From positions 62,001-126,000 of the forward strand of contig NZ_JASZYR010000010.1 in the NCBI RefSeq assembly GCF_030316855.1: a stretch of DNA of 64,000 nucleotides, read 5' to 3'. Below are positions 41,693 through 50,681 of this stretch, piece after piece. The DNA comes from Variovorax sp. J22P240. Lineage in GTDB: Bacteria > Pseudomonadota > Gammaproteobacteria > Burkholderiales > Burkholderiaceae_C. The translations under genes were made by a program, and so were the position numbers. Below the pieces are notes generated by a model. It searched no databases. It was given only the letters and a program-made list of their open reading frames with translations, and was not told the DNA's origin. The first letter of the stretch is position 1; each line of letters starts with the position of its first letter.

Positions 41693-42937
41693 ATGTACCA
41701 CCGCAACATCCTGGTCGAACAGACCGATCCTGAAATCTTCGCCGCCATCCAGGCCGAGAACGCGCGTCAGGAACATCACATCGAGCTGATCGCGAGCGAA
41801 AACTACGCGTCGCCGGCCGTCATGGCTGCCCAAGGCTCGCAACTCACCAACAAGTACGCCGAAGGCTACCCCGGCAAGCGCTACTACGGCGGTTGCGAAC
41901 ACGTCGACGTGGCCGAGCAACTGGCCATCGACCGCGTCAAGCAACTGTTCGGCGCCGATGCCGCCAACGTGCAGCCCCACTGCGGCGCTTCCGCCAACGA
42001 AGCCGTGATGCTGGCCTTCCTGAAGCCTGGCGACACCATCATGGGCATGAGCCTGGCCGAAGGCGGCCACCTGACCCACGGCATGCCGCTCAACATGAGT
42101 GGCAAGTGGTTCAACGTCGTGAGCTACGGCCTGAACGACAAGGAAGAGATCGACTACGACGTCATGGAACGCAAGGCGCACGAATCGATGCCCAAGCTGA
42201 TCATCGCCGGCGCCTCGGCCTACTCGCTGCGCATCGACTTCGAGCGCTTCGCCAAGGTCGCCAAGGACGTCGGCGCGATCTTCATGGTCGATATCGCGCA
42301 CTACGCAGGCCTCGTGGCCGCGGGCGTGTACCCCAACCCGGTGCCGCACGCCGACGTGGTCACCTCCACCACCCACAAGAGCCTGCGCGGCCCGCGCGGC
42401 GGCATCATCCTCATGAAGTCGCAGCACGAGAAGGCTATTAACAGCGCCATCTTCCCCGGGCTCCAGGGCGGTCCGCTGATGCACGTCATCGCCGCCAAGG
42501 CCGTCGCCTTCAAGGAAGCGCTCTCGCCGGAATTCAAGACCTACCAGCAACAGGTGGTCAAGAACGCCCAGATCGTGGCCGAAACGCTGACCGCGCGCGG
42601 CCTGCGCATCATCAGCGGCCGTACCGAAAGCCACGTGATGCTGGTCGACCTGCGTGCCAAGGGCATCACCGGCAAGGAAGCCGAGGCCGTGCTGGGCGAT
42701 GCGCACATGACCATCAACAAGAACGCGATCCCGAACGACCCCGAGAAGCCTATGGTCACCAGCGGCGTGCGAATCGGCACCCCGGCCATGACGACCCGCG
42801 GCTTCAAGGACGAAGAAGCCCGAGCCACGGCCAACCTGGTCGCGGACGTGCTCGAGAACCCCCGCGACGCAGCCAACATCGAGGCGGTCCGCGCCAAGGT
42901 GCATGCGCTGACGAGCCGTTTCCCCGTCTACCGCTAA
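41693..42937 (+). CDS. glyA: Serine hydroxymethyltransferase
   Basis: 414 residues, the usual length. It converts serine and tetrahydrofolate to glycine and 5,10-methylene-tetrahydrofolate in the cytosol. The PLP lysine lies in TSTTHKSLRGPRGG at about residue 228. Other family motifs are ENYASPAVM, YAEGYPGKRYYGGCEHVD and GVRIGTPAMTTRG. It is preceded by a ZTP riboswitch, consistent with control by folate status. nrdR follows 63 bases downstream. Confidence 0.98.
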   Translation: MYHRNILVEQTDPEIFAAIQAENARQEHHIELIASENYASPAVMAAQGSQLTNKYAEGYPGKRYYGGCEHVDVAEQLAIDRVKQLFGADAANVQPHCGASANEAVMLAFLKPGDTIMGMSLAEGGHLTHGMPLNMSGKWFNVVSYGLNDKEEIDYDVMERKAHESMPKLIIAGASAYSLRIDFERFAKVAKDVGAIFMVDIAHYAGLVAAGVYPNPVPHADVVTSTTHKSLRGPRGGIILMKSQHEKAINSAIFPGLQGGPLMHVIAAKAVAFKEALSPEFKTYQQQVVKNAQIVAETLTARGLRIISGRTESHVMLVDLRAKGITGKEAEAVLGDAHMTINKNAIPNDPEKPMVTSGVRIGTPAMTTRGFKDEEARATANLVADVLENPRDAANIEAVRAKVHALTSRFPVYR

Positions 42938-43000
42938 GCCGATGGCACGCACGCCCGGCATCGCGCATCCTCACGGCTCGGCGCCGGACGGAGCGGCCGC

Positions 43001-43444
43001 ATGAAGTGCCCCTTCTGCGGCCACCTCGAAACGCAGGTCGTCGAGACACGCATTTCGGAAGACGGCGACTTCGTGCGGCGCCGGCGGCAGTGCGGCGGCT
43101 GCGACAAACGCTTCACCACCTACGAACGGCCGGACGTCAACTTCCCGGTCGTGGTCAAGAAGGATGGCAGCCGGGCCGACTTCGACGCCGGCAAGGTGCG
43201 CGCGTCGATGATGCTGGCGCTGCGCAAGCGCCCGGTCAGCATCGAGCAGATCGACAACGCCCTGCTGCGGATCGAGCAGAAGCTGCTGTCCAGCGGCTTG
43301 CGCGAAATCGAGTCGACCAAGGTCGGCGAGCTTGTGATGCGGGAACTCAAGAAGCTCGACAAGGTGGCCTACGTACGGTTCGCGTCGGTATATCGGAGCT
43401 TTGAGGATGTGGATGAGTTCAGGCAGTTGTTGAGGGATATTTGA
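43001..43444 (+). CDS. nrdR: Transcriptional repressor NrdR
   Basis: 147 residues. The N-terminal zinc ribbon has CPFC (C3, C6) and CGGC (C31, C34), and the ATP-cone domain follows (VVKKDGSRADFDAGKVRAS). NrdR senses ATP/dATP and represses ribonucleotide reductase genes. It follows glyA on the same strand, an order common in betaproteobacteria. Its stop codon lies inside a hairpin shared with the opposing fimT gene. Confidence 0.97.
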   Translation: MKCPFCGHLETQVVETRISEDGDFVRRRRQCGGCDKRFTTYERPDVNFPVVVKKDGSRADFDAGKVRASMMLALRKRPVSIEQIDNALLRIEQKLLSSGLREIESTKVGELVMRELKKLDKVAYVRFASVYRSFEDVDEFRQLLRDI

Positions 43445-43464
43445 TCGCGTTCCTTGCGCGATCA
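43442..43464. terminator. Bidirectional hairpin spanning both stop codons
   Basis: TGATCGCG (43442-43449) and CGCGATCA (43457-43464) form an eight-base stem around TTCCTTG. The left arm starts with the nrdR stop TGA and the right arm ends with the fimT stop (TCA on the plus strand). It probably ends transcription from both sides, although U-tracts are weak. Confidence 0.6.
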
Positions 43465-44004
43465 CCCTCCGCTGCCACAAACGCCATTGCCGCAATCCCC
43501 TTTCGTGTCGGGGTCGCAAAGCTTCGGCCTACCGGATGGCGCAAGAACAATCGAGCTGCGTCGCCCTGTTTCGGCTTTGAATGTCAGGCAGCCTGCGCCA
43601 AAGCCTGCGGTCTTCCCCCGCGAGTACCCGTTGGCGTCGTAACTCAACGACTTGTCGAAACCGTTGCCGAGCCCGTCGACCGCAACACCCGCTCGAAGCG
43701 CATCGAAGGTGCGCAGCACCTCCCGATTGCCCTCGACGCTGGTCGCGACCTCCCACCCGTTCGACCAGTCCTGGTTTCGCGGAGTCAGCGTCACGCTCTG
43801 CGAACGCTTGATGGCTTCTGTGCGCGCCAGACTCAGGGCAGCCAGGAAATCACTGGCGCTCGAAGCCAGCCGCTGATTGAGCAACAGATCGCGGAATCCA
43901 GGCACGGCGATGGCTCCCAGGATGGCGACGAGTGCGACAACCACCATCATTTCGATCAGGGTGAAACCAAGCGCCCGATGATGAAACATGGCGGGCGTGG
44001 TCAT
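43462..44004 (-). CDS. fimT: FimT/GspH-type minor pseudopilin
   Basis: 180 residues from the ATG at 44004, which overlaps the pilE stop (ATGA). The type III signal is visible: short basic leader ending in G, then FTLIEMMVVVALVAILGAIA with the conserved glutamate at +5. The C-terminal half has a cysteine pair and a glycine-rich tail. It would be processed by the prepilin peptidase and join the tip or initiation complex of the type IV pilus. It is the last gene of the pilus operon. Confidence 0.92.
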   Translation of the reverse strand: MTTPAMFHHRALGFTLIEMMVVVALVAILGAIAVPGFRDLLLNQRLASSASDFLAALSLARTEAIKRSQSVTLTPRNQDWSNGWEVATSVEGNREVLRTFDALRAGVAVDGLGNGFDKSLSYDANGYSRGKTAGFGAGCLTFKAETGRRSSIVLAPSGRPKLCDPDTKGDCGNGVCGSGG

Positions 44005-44432
44005 TGCCAGCACCTGCTCACATCCTTGCCGGTGCATCCCTTCTCACCCGTGCTTTCGATCCAGATATTGCCGACCGCATCATCCGAGAATCCGGGTTTG
44101 AGGTTGGCAGTCAGCTTGATGCATAGCCGGGCATCCGTAGTTCCACCGCAAGCGGCAACTGCGAGGTCGTATTTGCTGCCCGGCTCGCTTTTCGTCATCG
44201 TTGCGCCTGTCTTGTAGCTTGCTCGTTGGGTATAGAGGCGTTCCTGCTGCTGCATCTCCTGCAAGAGCGCGGTGCGCGCTTCCACACGCCAACCGCGCCG
44301 GACCGAGTCCATGTAGGAGGGATAGGCAATGGCGCCCAGAATGGCCACCACCGCCACCACGATCATGAGTTCGATCAGCGTGAAGCCCTGAGCCAGTGGC
44401 TGCCGGGTGGACGACGGAATCACGCGCTTCAT
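44001..44432 (-). CDS. pilE: PilE-type minor pilin
   Basis: 143 residues. The leader ends GFTLIELMIVVAVVAILGAI with glutamate at +5, followed by AYPSYMDSVRRGWRVEARTA, the family signature. Two C-terminal cysteines (GCTGKDVSRC) could form the D-region loop. Minor pilin of the type IV pilus, encoded between pilY1 and fimT with start and stop overlaps of four bases on both sides. Confidence 0.92.
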   Translation of the reverse strand: MKRVIPSSTRQPLAQGFTLIELMIVVAVVAILGAIAYPSYMDSVRRGWRVEARTALLQEMQQQERLYTQRASYKTGATMTKSEPGSKYDLAVAACGGTTDARLCIKLTANLKPGFSDDAVGNIWIESTGEKGCTGKDVSRCWQ

Positions 44433-47400
44433 TGCTTGACGTCCTTGAAGTTGGTGATCTGTCGCCAGTTGAGGCGGCCGGCAATCTGCGACACGATTCC
44501 TCCCGATATGGGGCTATCGATCGAGACGCCGGGCCCGGCACCCGTCCCCGTACCCTGATTGATGACGGAGACCTTCTTGCTCTCGATACGGCGGCCGAAC
44601 GAGTCCGTCGAACTGTACGCACCATCGCCCGCCTGAATCACCAACGGTGAACTGAGCAAACCGACCGTTGACGGAATGCAGGTGCTGCCCGATGACAACC
44701 CGGTCATCGCGTTTACCGCGCAACTGTGGCCGCCACCGCCAGCGCCGCAAGTATTCGGATTGGGAATCAGCGTATTGAAGAACAGATAGCCATCGCTCAA
44801 CACCATTTGCGAGACTTGGCGCTCGCCCTCGCTCTCCGAATCAGGCAAGTCGAAGTACCAACCGCGACGTTGGGATGTTTCGCCGTCGTAGTTTCCATAG
44901 ACGAATGCACTGCCTGAAATGGTGAACCGACCCTTTTGATCTGATGCAACCGTTCGCTGTTGCAACTGATTGCGCGTCTCGTCGGCTGGAACGGCCGTCT
45001 TGTTGTCATACACGGCGTAGAGGGTTTGCTGGCGACGGCTGCTCAAATCATCGACCTCGACGAACTTGCCGGTACCGAACAGCACGATCGCGCCCCCGCC
45101 CGGACCCACACCGATCTCAGGCGCAACGGTAATGGGTTGACGGTTTCCCTTGGCGTCCCTAGCGACCATCAGCGGTGCGCGCTCCAATGCCAGCGTGCTG
45201 CTGTTCCACGGCGCATCCTTTGCAAAGAAGTCGAACTTCCACAAGTTGCCCTGGGTGTCGCCGGCATAGAGCAGGCGGGTCGCATTGTCGGAGGCGGCGT
45301 AGTCGCCCACGGGCCCTAGCGCATTGACCGCTTTCGCATCAACAGGGTCCGGCAACACGATCTTGTAGTAGTTCTTTTCGAGCTGCCATGACTCACTGGC
45401 AGACTTGTCCAGCGAAAGCAAAAACAAAGCCGCGGCCTTCTTGACGTTGCCGTTGTTGAAGCCCGAGGGAACGACCACGAACCAGCGGTAGACGGCGGGC
45501 CTCCCGTTGCTGGCCGCGATCGTACGAAACTTCACGATGCGCGGCGCTTGCGTGACATAGCCCATGTCTGCGTCGTCGGCGCCGGAAAACTCCCACATCA
45601 CATGGTTCTCAGAGAACCGGGCCGGATCGGTGATGTCCAGGGCGAACACGCCGCGCGCACCACCGCCCATTCCGGAAACCAGCGCAGTCTTTCGTTCGCC
45701 ATTCGCCAATTGAACCTCCCCCGCGGCGGGACTGCCGTCCACGTAGGGCTGGTGCACGTAGTCAGGCGAGGAATACGCACTCAACTTGGCGTAAATGGAA
45801 CGCGGGACGTAAGCGAACAACTCTTCGCCGCTGTCTGCGGCAAATGCGTGAAGCATGCCGTCGTTGGCCCCTACATACACGGCCGAGGTACCGCCTTTCT
45901 GGAAGCTCGGAGCAGCAACCAGCAACGGCGTGGAATTCACCACGTCGCCCATGACCGAGTCGCGCGTTCTGAAAATGCCGTCTTTCCTGTCAATTTCCTT
46001 CGTGCGATCGCCGCGCAGGTAGGCGACACGATATTCACCGAGTTTGTCCGCTGCTCCCGACTGCGAATAGGGTTCGGCGTTCAAGTGGCCCGACAGGGTC
46101 GCATCTCCCTGCAAGGCACCCCAGGTGAATGCGGCACCGCTGCCGGAGCCGAGCATGGTGAAGATCTTCCGGGTATTCGGCTCGCGTGTCGAAATCGCGG
46201 GCGTTGCACGGGGGTTTCCCGATGTCAGCAGGTCGCCCGCATTCCAGATCGGGGTAGTGCCCCGACTCACGGCGCCGCCGTCATAGGTGAGCTTGTAGGC
46301 CAGCAATGAGCCGGACCAGCGCGTACTGTCCAATTGAGGGATATACAGGCTGGCGCCACTCGATGCGATGCGGGTGCTCGACAGGGCACCGCCCGCAATG
46401 GTCCCACTGGCCGCGCCGGCGTTGGCGAAGATCTTCCTGATGGCCGCGATCATCTCCGCGGGTTTGCTCGCCAGGAAATAGTTGGCTGCCTTTGGCAATC
46501 CATCGTCATCCAGACCCGATTGCCATTCCGAATTCGAAATGGTCTCCGTGTCGTCGGATCCGATAGCGGTCACGAATGGATTGCCGTCGTTGTTCTTGTC
46601 ATCGAAGCCGCCGTACTTTGCAGCCAGATAGAACGCACTGCCGCGCTTGTCTTTTCCGATGGTGCCGTTGCCACCTTCGTCGACATCGATGGTGTATGTC
46701 TTGACGCGCACATCGGGGTAGTCGCTGCGAATCGCCTGCGTGTTGGCCCAATAGGCCAGGCCAGCCCATCCGAAGGAACCTTGGTCAGATCCCGTATTCA
46801 GGGTGGCAATGTTCGTCGAGGAGATCTGGGCGCCATTCTTGTAGGCAATGGCTCGCGGTCCATTGGCATTGCCGCGCGTCGTCAACGTTCCCTTCCTTCC
46901 CGGGGGGGCCGAGTAGGAGACTGTCTCGTTGTTCTCAAAGGCGCCTACCACTTTGGCCCAGGCAGCAGCGTCTGGCCCCGACGCTCCCACCGGACGGGCA
47001 GCACCCCAGCCGTCGAGCCCATCGGTTGTCAGCCCTGGGAGCGAGCGCTCATGGTGAGTATTCAGGTCGCCGATCACGACAACGTAGTTGCGCTGGCAAC
47101 TTGAAACAACAGGATCCCATCCAGGTTGCGCACCCTGGCCCCACTTGGACGTCTTGTTGTAGACAGGAAAGCCGTCCCGCATCGCGCTCGTCACCGTTGC
47201 CGGGTCATAGGCTTGGTCCGTTGGAACCTGGCCCTGCAGATAGCGGAGAGATTCGTAGTACATCTCCCCGACCGGGTCCAGGGTCTTGTAGGTACCGGGA
47301 GTCGAACCGGTGCGACCGAACTGATTGAGATAGTTCACCACGCCGCTAGAGTTTCCCTCGCCCGGGAGCGGATTGACGATGAACACGCCGGACCTTGCAT

Positions 47401-48382
47401 CCCACTCCGCGGCTTCGTTCGCGATCTTCTCGAACCGTTCGTTCTGGGCCGTGGGGCCCGTGAACTTCATGGGTGCACGCAACACCCCACCATATCGATT
47501 GTTGGTGTTGTCCATCAGATATCCGAATGCGGCAAATCGCATCTTGTCGGAATATGTCTGGATCGTGCCCACCGGCTTGTAGTTTCCGTTCGGGTACTTC
47601 AGGCAGAGGTCGCTGCGAACGGGACCCTCGGTCTGCGAACAGACCTCGACGCGGGCGTTATAGGGAGCCGCCGTCTTCCCAGGTCCAAATTTCTGGTTGT
47701 TGCCAGGTGCGTCGCAAGTCCCCTCCTTGGACGATCCGACGAACAAACGATCGCGGCAACTGGCAATGCTGACTTTACCGTCGCTCTTCACTACGCCACT
47801 CTTGACCAATGGTGTCAGCTTGTCGAGATTGCCGGCCAGGTCGTGGCTGGGGAAATACGCACCATCGTTGTAGAAGTTGGGTTGAAGCACGGCGCGCTGG
47901 AGAACTGTTGAATCCTTCGTGTCGACAACACGATCACCGCCTGTCATTGCGTAGCGCAGCATATCGATCGCGGACGACGCGGCCCAGTTCAACATGTTCC
48001 CGCTCCATTTGTCCGAACAGACGATGCCCACATTCGAAACGGTTGCGGAGCTGGCGCGCTTGTAAAAGCCATCCGCGGTGGAGTAGTCGTAGCAGCCCAT
48101 CGGGTCCCAATAGCCGATGTAGGACTTCTTGATATCGAACGCTGCCCGATAGGCTGCTCCCGTCGTGGGGAACTCGACCGACAGGTCCAGAACCATATTG
48201 GGCTTGACCAACGACGTCGTGGAAAACAATGGCTCGTCGGACAGCACGGCGTCAGGCGGCACGCTTGGCGGCCCAGCCGCAAAGGCCAGGAGGGACGTCC
48301 CGGCAAGATAAAGCGATACCGCGACGAACGCGCGCCTCAATTCGCTGATTCGGTTCTCGAACAACTTCAACTCCCCCTTCAC
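44429..48382 (-). CDS. pilY1: PilY1-type pilus tip/assembly protein
   Basis: 1317 residues from a GTG that overlaps the pilX stop. A signal peptide is near residues 15-37 (FVAVSLYLAGTSLLAFAAG). The C-terminal part is the PilY1 beta-propeller (VYVGANDGMLHAFAADSGEE, then GMGGGARGVFALDIT). A D/N-rich loop (FDDKNNDGNPF) looks like a calcium site. PilY1 helps extend type IV pili and act in surface sensing and adhesion. The N-terminal half is the variable region of the family. Confidence 0.93.
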   Translation of the reverse strand: MKGELKLFENRISELRRAFVAVSLYLAGTSLLAFAAGPPSVPPDAVLSDEPLFSTTSLVKPNMVLDLSVEFPTTGAAYRAAFDIKKSYIGYWDPMGCYDYSTADGFYKRASSATVSNVGIVCSDKWSGNMLNWAASSAIDMLRYAMTGGDRVVDTKDSTVLQRAVLQPNFYNDGAYFPSHDLAGNLDKLTPLVKSGVVKSDGKVSIASCRDRLFVGSSKEGTCDAPGNNQKFGPGKTAAPYNARVEVCSQTEGPVRSDLCLKYPNGNYKPVGTIQTYSDKMRFAAFGYLMDNTNNRYGGVLRAPMKFTGPTAQNERFEKIANEAAEWDARSGVFIVNPLPGEGNSSGVVNYLNQFGRTGSTPGTYKTLDPVGEMYYESLRYLQGQVPTDQAYDPATVTSAMRDGFPVYNKTSKWGQGAQPGWDPVVSSCQRNYVVVIGDLNTHHERSLPGLTTDGLDGWGAARPVGASGPDAAAWAKVVGAFENNETVSYSAPPGRKGTLTTRGNANGPRAIAYKNGAQISSTNIATLNTGSDQGSFGWAGLAYWANTQAIRSDYPDVRVKTYTIDVDEGGNGTIGKDKRGSAFYLAAKYGGFDDKNNDGNPFVTAIGSDDTETISNSEWQSGLDDDGLPKAANYFLASKPAEMIAAIRKIFANAGAASGTIAGGALSSTRIASSGASLYIPQLDSTRWSGSLLAYKLTYDGGAVSRGTTPIWNAGDLLTSGNPRATPAISTREPNTRKIFTMLGSGSGAAFTWGALQGDATLSGHLNAEPYSQSGAADKLGEYRVAYLRGDRTKEIDRKDGIFRTRDSVMGDVVNSTPLLVAAPSFQKGGTSAVYVGANDGMLHAFAADSGEELFAYVPRSIYAKLSAYSSPDYVHQPYVDGSPAAGEVQLANGERKTALVSGMGGGARGVFALDITDPARFSENHVMWEFSGADDADMGYVTQAPRIVKFRTIAASNGRPAVYRWFVVVPSGFNNGNVKKAAALFLLSLDKSASESWQLEKNYYKIVLPDPVDAKAVNALGPVGDYAASDNATRLLYAGDTQGNLWKFDFFAKDAPWNSSTLALERAPLMVARDAKGNRQPITVAPEIGVGPGGGAIVLFGTGKFVEVDDLSSRRQQTLYAVYDNKTAVPADETRNQLQQRTVASDQKGRFTISGSAFVYGNYDGETSQRRGWYFDLPDSESEGERQVSQMVLSDGYLFFNTLIPNPNTCGAGGGGHSCAVNAMTGLSSGSTCIPSTVGLLSSPLVIQAGDGAYSSTDSFGRRIESKKVSVINQGTGTGAGPGVSIDSPISGGIVSQIAGRLNWRQITNFKDVKQ

Positions 48383-49023
48383 GGACAGCCGGTGCTGACC
48401 CTCGGTTTATATAAATTGGTTTGCAGAACAACCTGCGTTTCCTTCCTGACGCCGAAGCCCATGGCGGTCACCCGAAAGATGTTGGTGCTGTTGCGGGCGC
48501 TCGCGCTCTGAAGACTGTTGGCTTCCCAACCACCGTTGCTGCGCATGACCTCGATGACGTAGCGTGGCGGCGCGGCGGGCATGGCACCCCTTCCCGTTGC
48601 GTACTGCTGCCCGGTGAACGTGCCGTACACAACCGATGTCCTGCTTTCCGGCGAAAGGTCCGCCTTCATCCAGGCCGGTATGGCGCCGACCTCGGCCAGC
48701 GCGCAAAGGCCCTGTTGGGCCCCAGGACCTCCGCAGCCTGCGACGAAGGGTGTGACATCCTTGTTGTTGAATGCGCAAAGACGCGAGGCGCCGTTCGTAT
48801 TCGGCCCCAACACATCGAGTTCGGCGTCGATCAAAGCCGCCTCCGCCGCCTGGAACGCGATCTCCACGTCCCGATCATTGCGTGCGCCCAACTCATTGAC
48901 GAGTGAAAGCTGGGCGGCACCGATCCCCAGGACGCTGACCACGACCAAGAGCAACAACACGACGATCAGCGAAAAGCCGGAATGCCGATGCATGCCACTG
49001 ATGCCCGTTGAACGCGGGCTCAT
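48379..49023 (-). CDS. pilX: PilX-type minor pilin
   Basis: 214 residues from the ATG at 49023, chosen because it overlaps the pilW stop (ATGA). The processing site is HSGFSLIVVLLLLVVVSVLG: glycine, then phenylalanine, but valine and not glutamate at +5. The periplasmic part starts with the ARNDRDVEIAFQAAEAALID helix typical of PilX. It belongs to the priming complex with PilV, PilW and PilE. Confidence 0.9.
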   Translation of the reverse strand: MSPRSTGISGMHRHSGFSLIVVLLLLVVVSVLGIGAAQLSLVNELGARNDRDVEIAFQAAEAALIDAELDVLGPNTNGASRLCAFNNKDVTPFVAGCGGPGAQQGLCALAEVGAIPAWMKADLSPESRTSVVYGTFTGQQYATGRGAMPAAPPRYVIEVMRSNGGWEANSLQSASARNSTNIFRVTAMGFGVRKETQVVLQTNLYKPRVSTGCP

Positions 49024-49967
49024 GCGGGATCCCCGTTGACGTTGCGCAGCATTACCGTGAATGTCGCCACAGCGCGAAAGCGCCCGTCGTCGGGCGGATC
49101 GAAGACCACGTCCGTGAATTCGGACCCCAGGGGAAACAGTCGATAGCTTGCACTCTGGCCGGCGATCTGCTTCAGATCGCCGTTCGGACGAAGACTTCGA
49201 ACGACGATGCCCACACGCACGGCCACTACCTTGCGCCACGCTTCATTGGCATTTCCTCCGCTGGCCGCCTTGGCTGCAATGCCATTGGCATCGAGCCAGG
49301 CCTCAGGAACTGTGTCGCCATTGCCGTCGTAGCCATAGACGACCTTGAACTTCTCGACGCCGCGCGCTAGCGGGCCGGAACTGAAGCCGCCCGCGTCGGC
49401 CTTGTACTTGCAGTAAAGCTCTGGCTCTCCATCGCTCGCCAAACGCACATAGAAGTAACTCGACGAACGGGCATCGGCGGAAGGCGTATCAGGGGGCCCT
49501 GGTTGAGGGTTTCCCAGACAATCGATCATGGTCCCGTCAGGTTTGGCCGCGTCGCCGGCGCTGCTACGACCAAAGAAGCGCACCATGAGAGAGTCGTTCC
49601 GAGACTTCGAGTCCGTGTCGTTCTCACCGAAACTTTCGCCATTGCCATTCACCGTCGTGTTGCTCGCACCCGCGACATTGAGGTCGATCAGACTTCCGGA
49701 CTTGGGATTGCCAGCGACAACGCCCATGCCATCGGTCAAGTGGTCGGGTGCAAAGTCCCTGTACCCCGACTGGCGGATAAGACTCTGAACGACATAGCGT
49801 GTGAAGCGAAGCGAATCCTGGACCGCCTGCACGTCGGTGTCGGTGTTGAACAGCTTCTTCCCGGCGAGGAAGGCCATCGAAGCGGCGAGCACGATGACCA
49901 GGCCCAGTGCCATGGCGACCATCAACTCGATCAAGGTAACGCCGCGCTGCTGCGCTCGGGACGCCAT
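49020..49967 (-). CDS. pilW: PilW-type minor pilin
   Basis: 315 residues from the ATG at 49967, one base after the pilV stop; an ATG at 49988 overlapping pilV is an alternative. The prepilin leader MASRAQQRG is followed by VTLIELMVAMALGLVIVLAA, with glutamate at +5. The C-terminal domain includes DSLRFTRYVVQSLIRQSGY, the family mark. It is a component of the minor pilin complex. Confidence 0.9.
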   Translation of the reverse strand: MASRAQQRGVTLIELMVAMALGLVIVLAASMAFLAGKKLFNTDTDVQAVQDSLRFTRYVVQSLIRQSGYRDFAPDHLTDGMGVVAGNPKSGSLIDLNVAGASNTTVNGNGESFGENDTDSKSRNDSLMVRFFGRSSAGDAAKPDGTMIDCLGNPQPGPPDTPSADARSSSYFYVRLASDGEPELYCKYKADAGGFSSGPLARGVEKFKVVYGYDGNGDTVPEAWLDANGIAAKAASGGNANEAWRKVVAVRVGIVVRSLRPNGDLKQIAGQSASYRLFPLGSEFTDVVFDPPDDGRFRAVATFTVMLRNVNGDPA

Positions 49968-49968
49968 C

Positions 49969-50562
49969 TCAGGAGCCCTCAGAGCCATCGTAGGCCTGTC
50001 CTGGCGCCAGTTGCATGACAACGCGAGGCAACTTTTCGGAGTTGGTCAGTTCGGCGCCTCTGGTGTGCGGCGTCCAGCCCAGCTTGACCACCAGGTTCCT
50101 GCCTTGGTCGGCACAGCCCCACGTGAAGTCATCCACGCCCTTGCTGACCGGGTCATCGTCGAAGCAGACGACCACATGCGCACCGGGCAGAGAGTTCCTG
50201 ACGCGCTCGACCCAGTTGCGAAGATTCCAGGCCGCAAGGTCCGCCTCGTTGCAGTTGGCATCAACACCAACACATTGGGGGCCGCCCTGTTTCCATGGGA
50301 GGGGATCGCTGCTCGTCAACTCGGAGAGCAGATAGGGGTTGCCGTCGACTTTCTTTGCCGAAGCGTTCTTGTTGATGCGCGCTTCTTCCGACAACTCGCG
50401 CATCAGATTGACCGCCGTCGTGAATAAACCGGACTCGGTCGTGCTCTTCACGGACGTCATCAACATACCCACCACCCCCAGCAGCCCAATGCTGAGGACG
50501 ATGATCGAGACAAGCACCTCGATAAGAGAAAAGCCTGCGGCAGGACGTTTGTATAACGCCAT
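49969..50562 (-). CDS. pilV: PilV-type minor pilin
   Basis: 197 residues from the ATG at 50562, preceded by AGGGAAGG. The leader MALYKRPAAG is followed by FSLIEVLVSIIVLSIGLLGV with glutamate at +5. The cysteines and the VVMQL ending are usual for PilV. It is the first gene of the minus-strand operon pilV-pilW-pilX-pilY1-pilE-fimT, divergent from ribD. Confidence 0.9.
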   Translation of the reverse strand: MALYKRPAAGFSLIEVLVSIIVLSIGLLGVVGMLMTSVKSTTESGLFTTAVNLMRELSEEARINKNASAKKVDGNPYLLSELTSSDPLPWKQGGPQCVGVDANCNEADLAAWNLRNWVERVRNSLPGAHVVVCFDDDPVSKGVDDFTWGCADQGRNLVVKLGWTPHTRGAELTNSEKLPRVVMQLAPGQAYDGSEGS

Positions 50563-50593
50563 ATTTTTTATACCTTCCCTGAACATCGATACC

Positions 50594-50608
50594 CAAGGGA
50601 GTCCCTTG
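50594..50608. repeat. Inverted repeat upstream of the pilus operon
   Basis: CAAGGGA-G-TCCCTTG, perfect seven-base arms, 32 bases before the pilV start codon in the gap shared with ribD. Its place near the expected promoter suggests an operator; a mere chance hairpin is possible. Confidence 0.4.
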
Positions 50609-50681
50609 TGTTCGATGACGAAGTCTAACGACGACGACCTGCCGCTCATCCCTGCTTGACTACCGCTCGTATGATTCTTCC

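Noticed and set aside
50563..50681. An FMN riboswitch before ribD
   Set aside because: The conserved RFN blocks are absent and the gap to pilV is too short.
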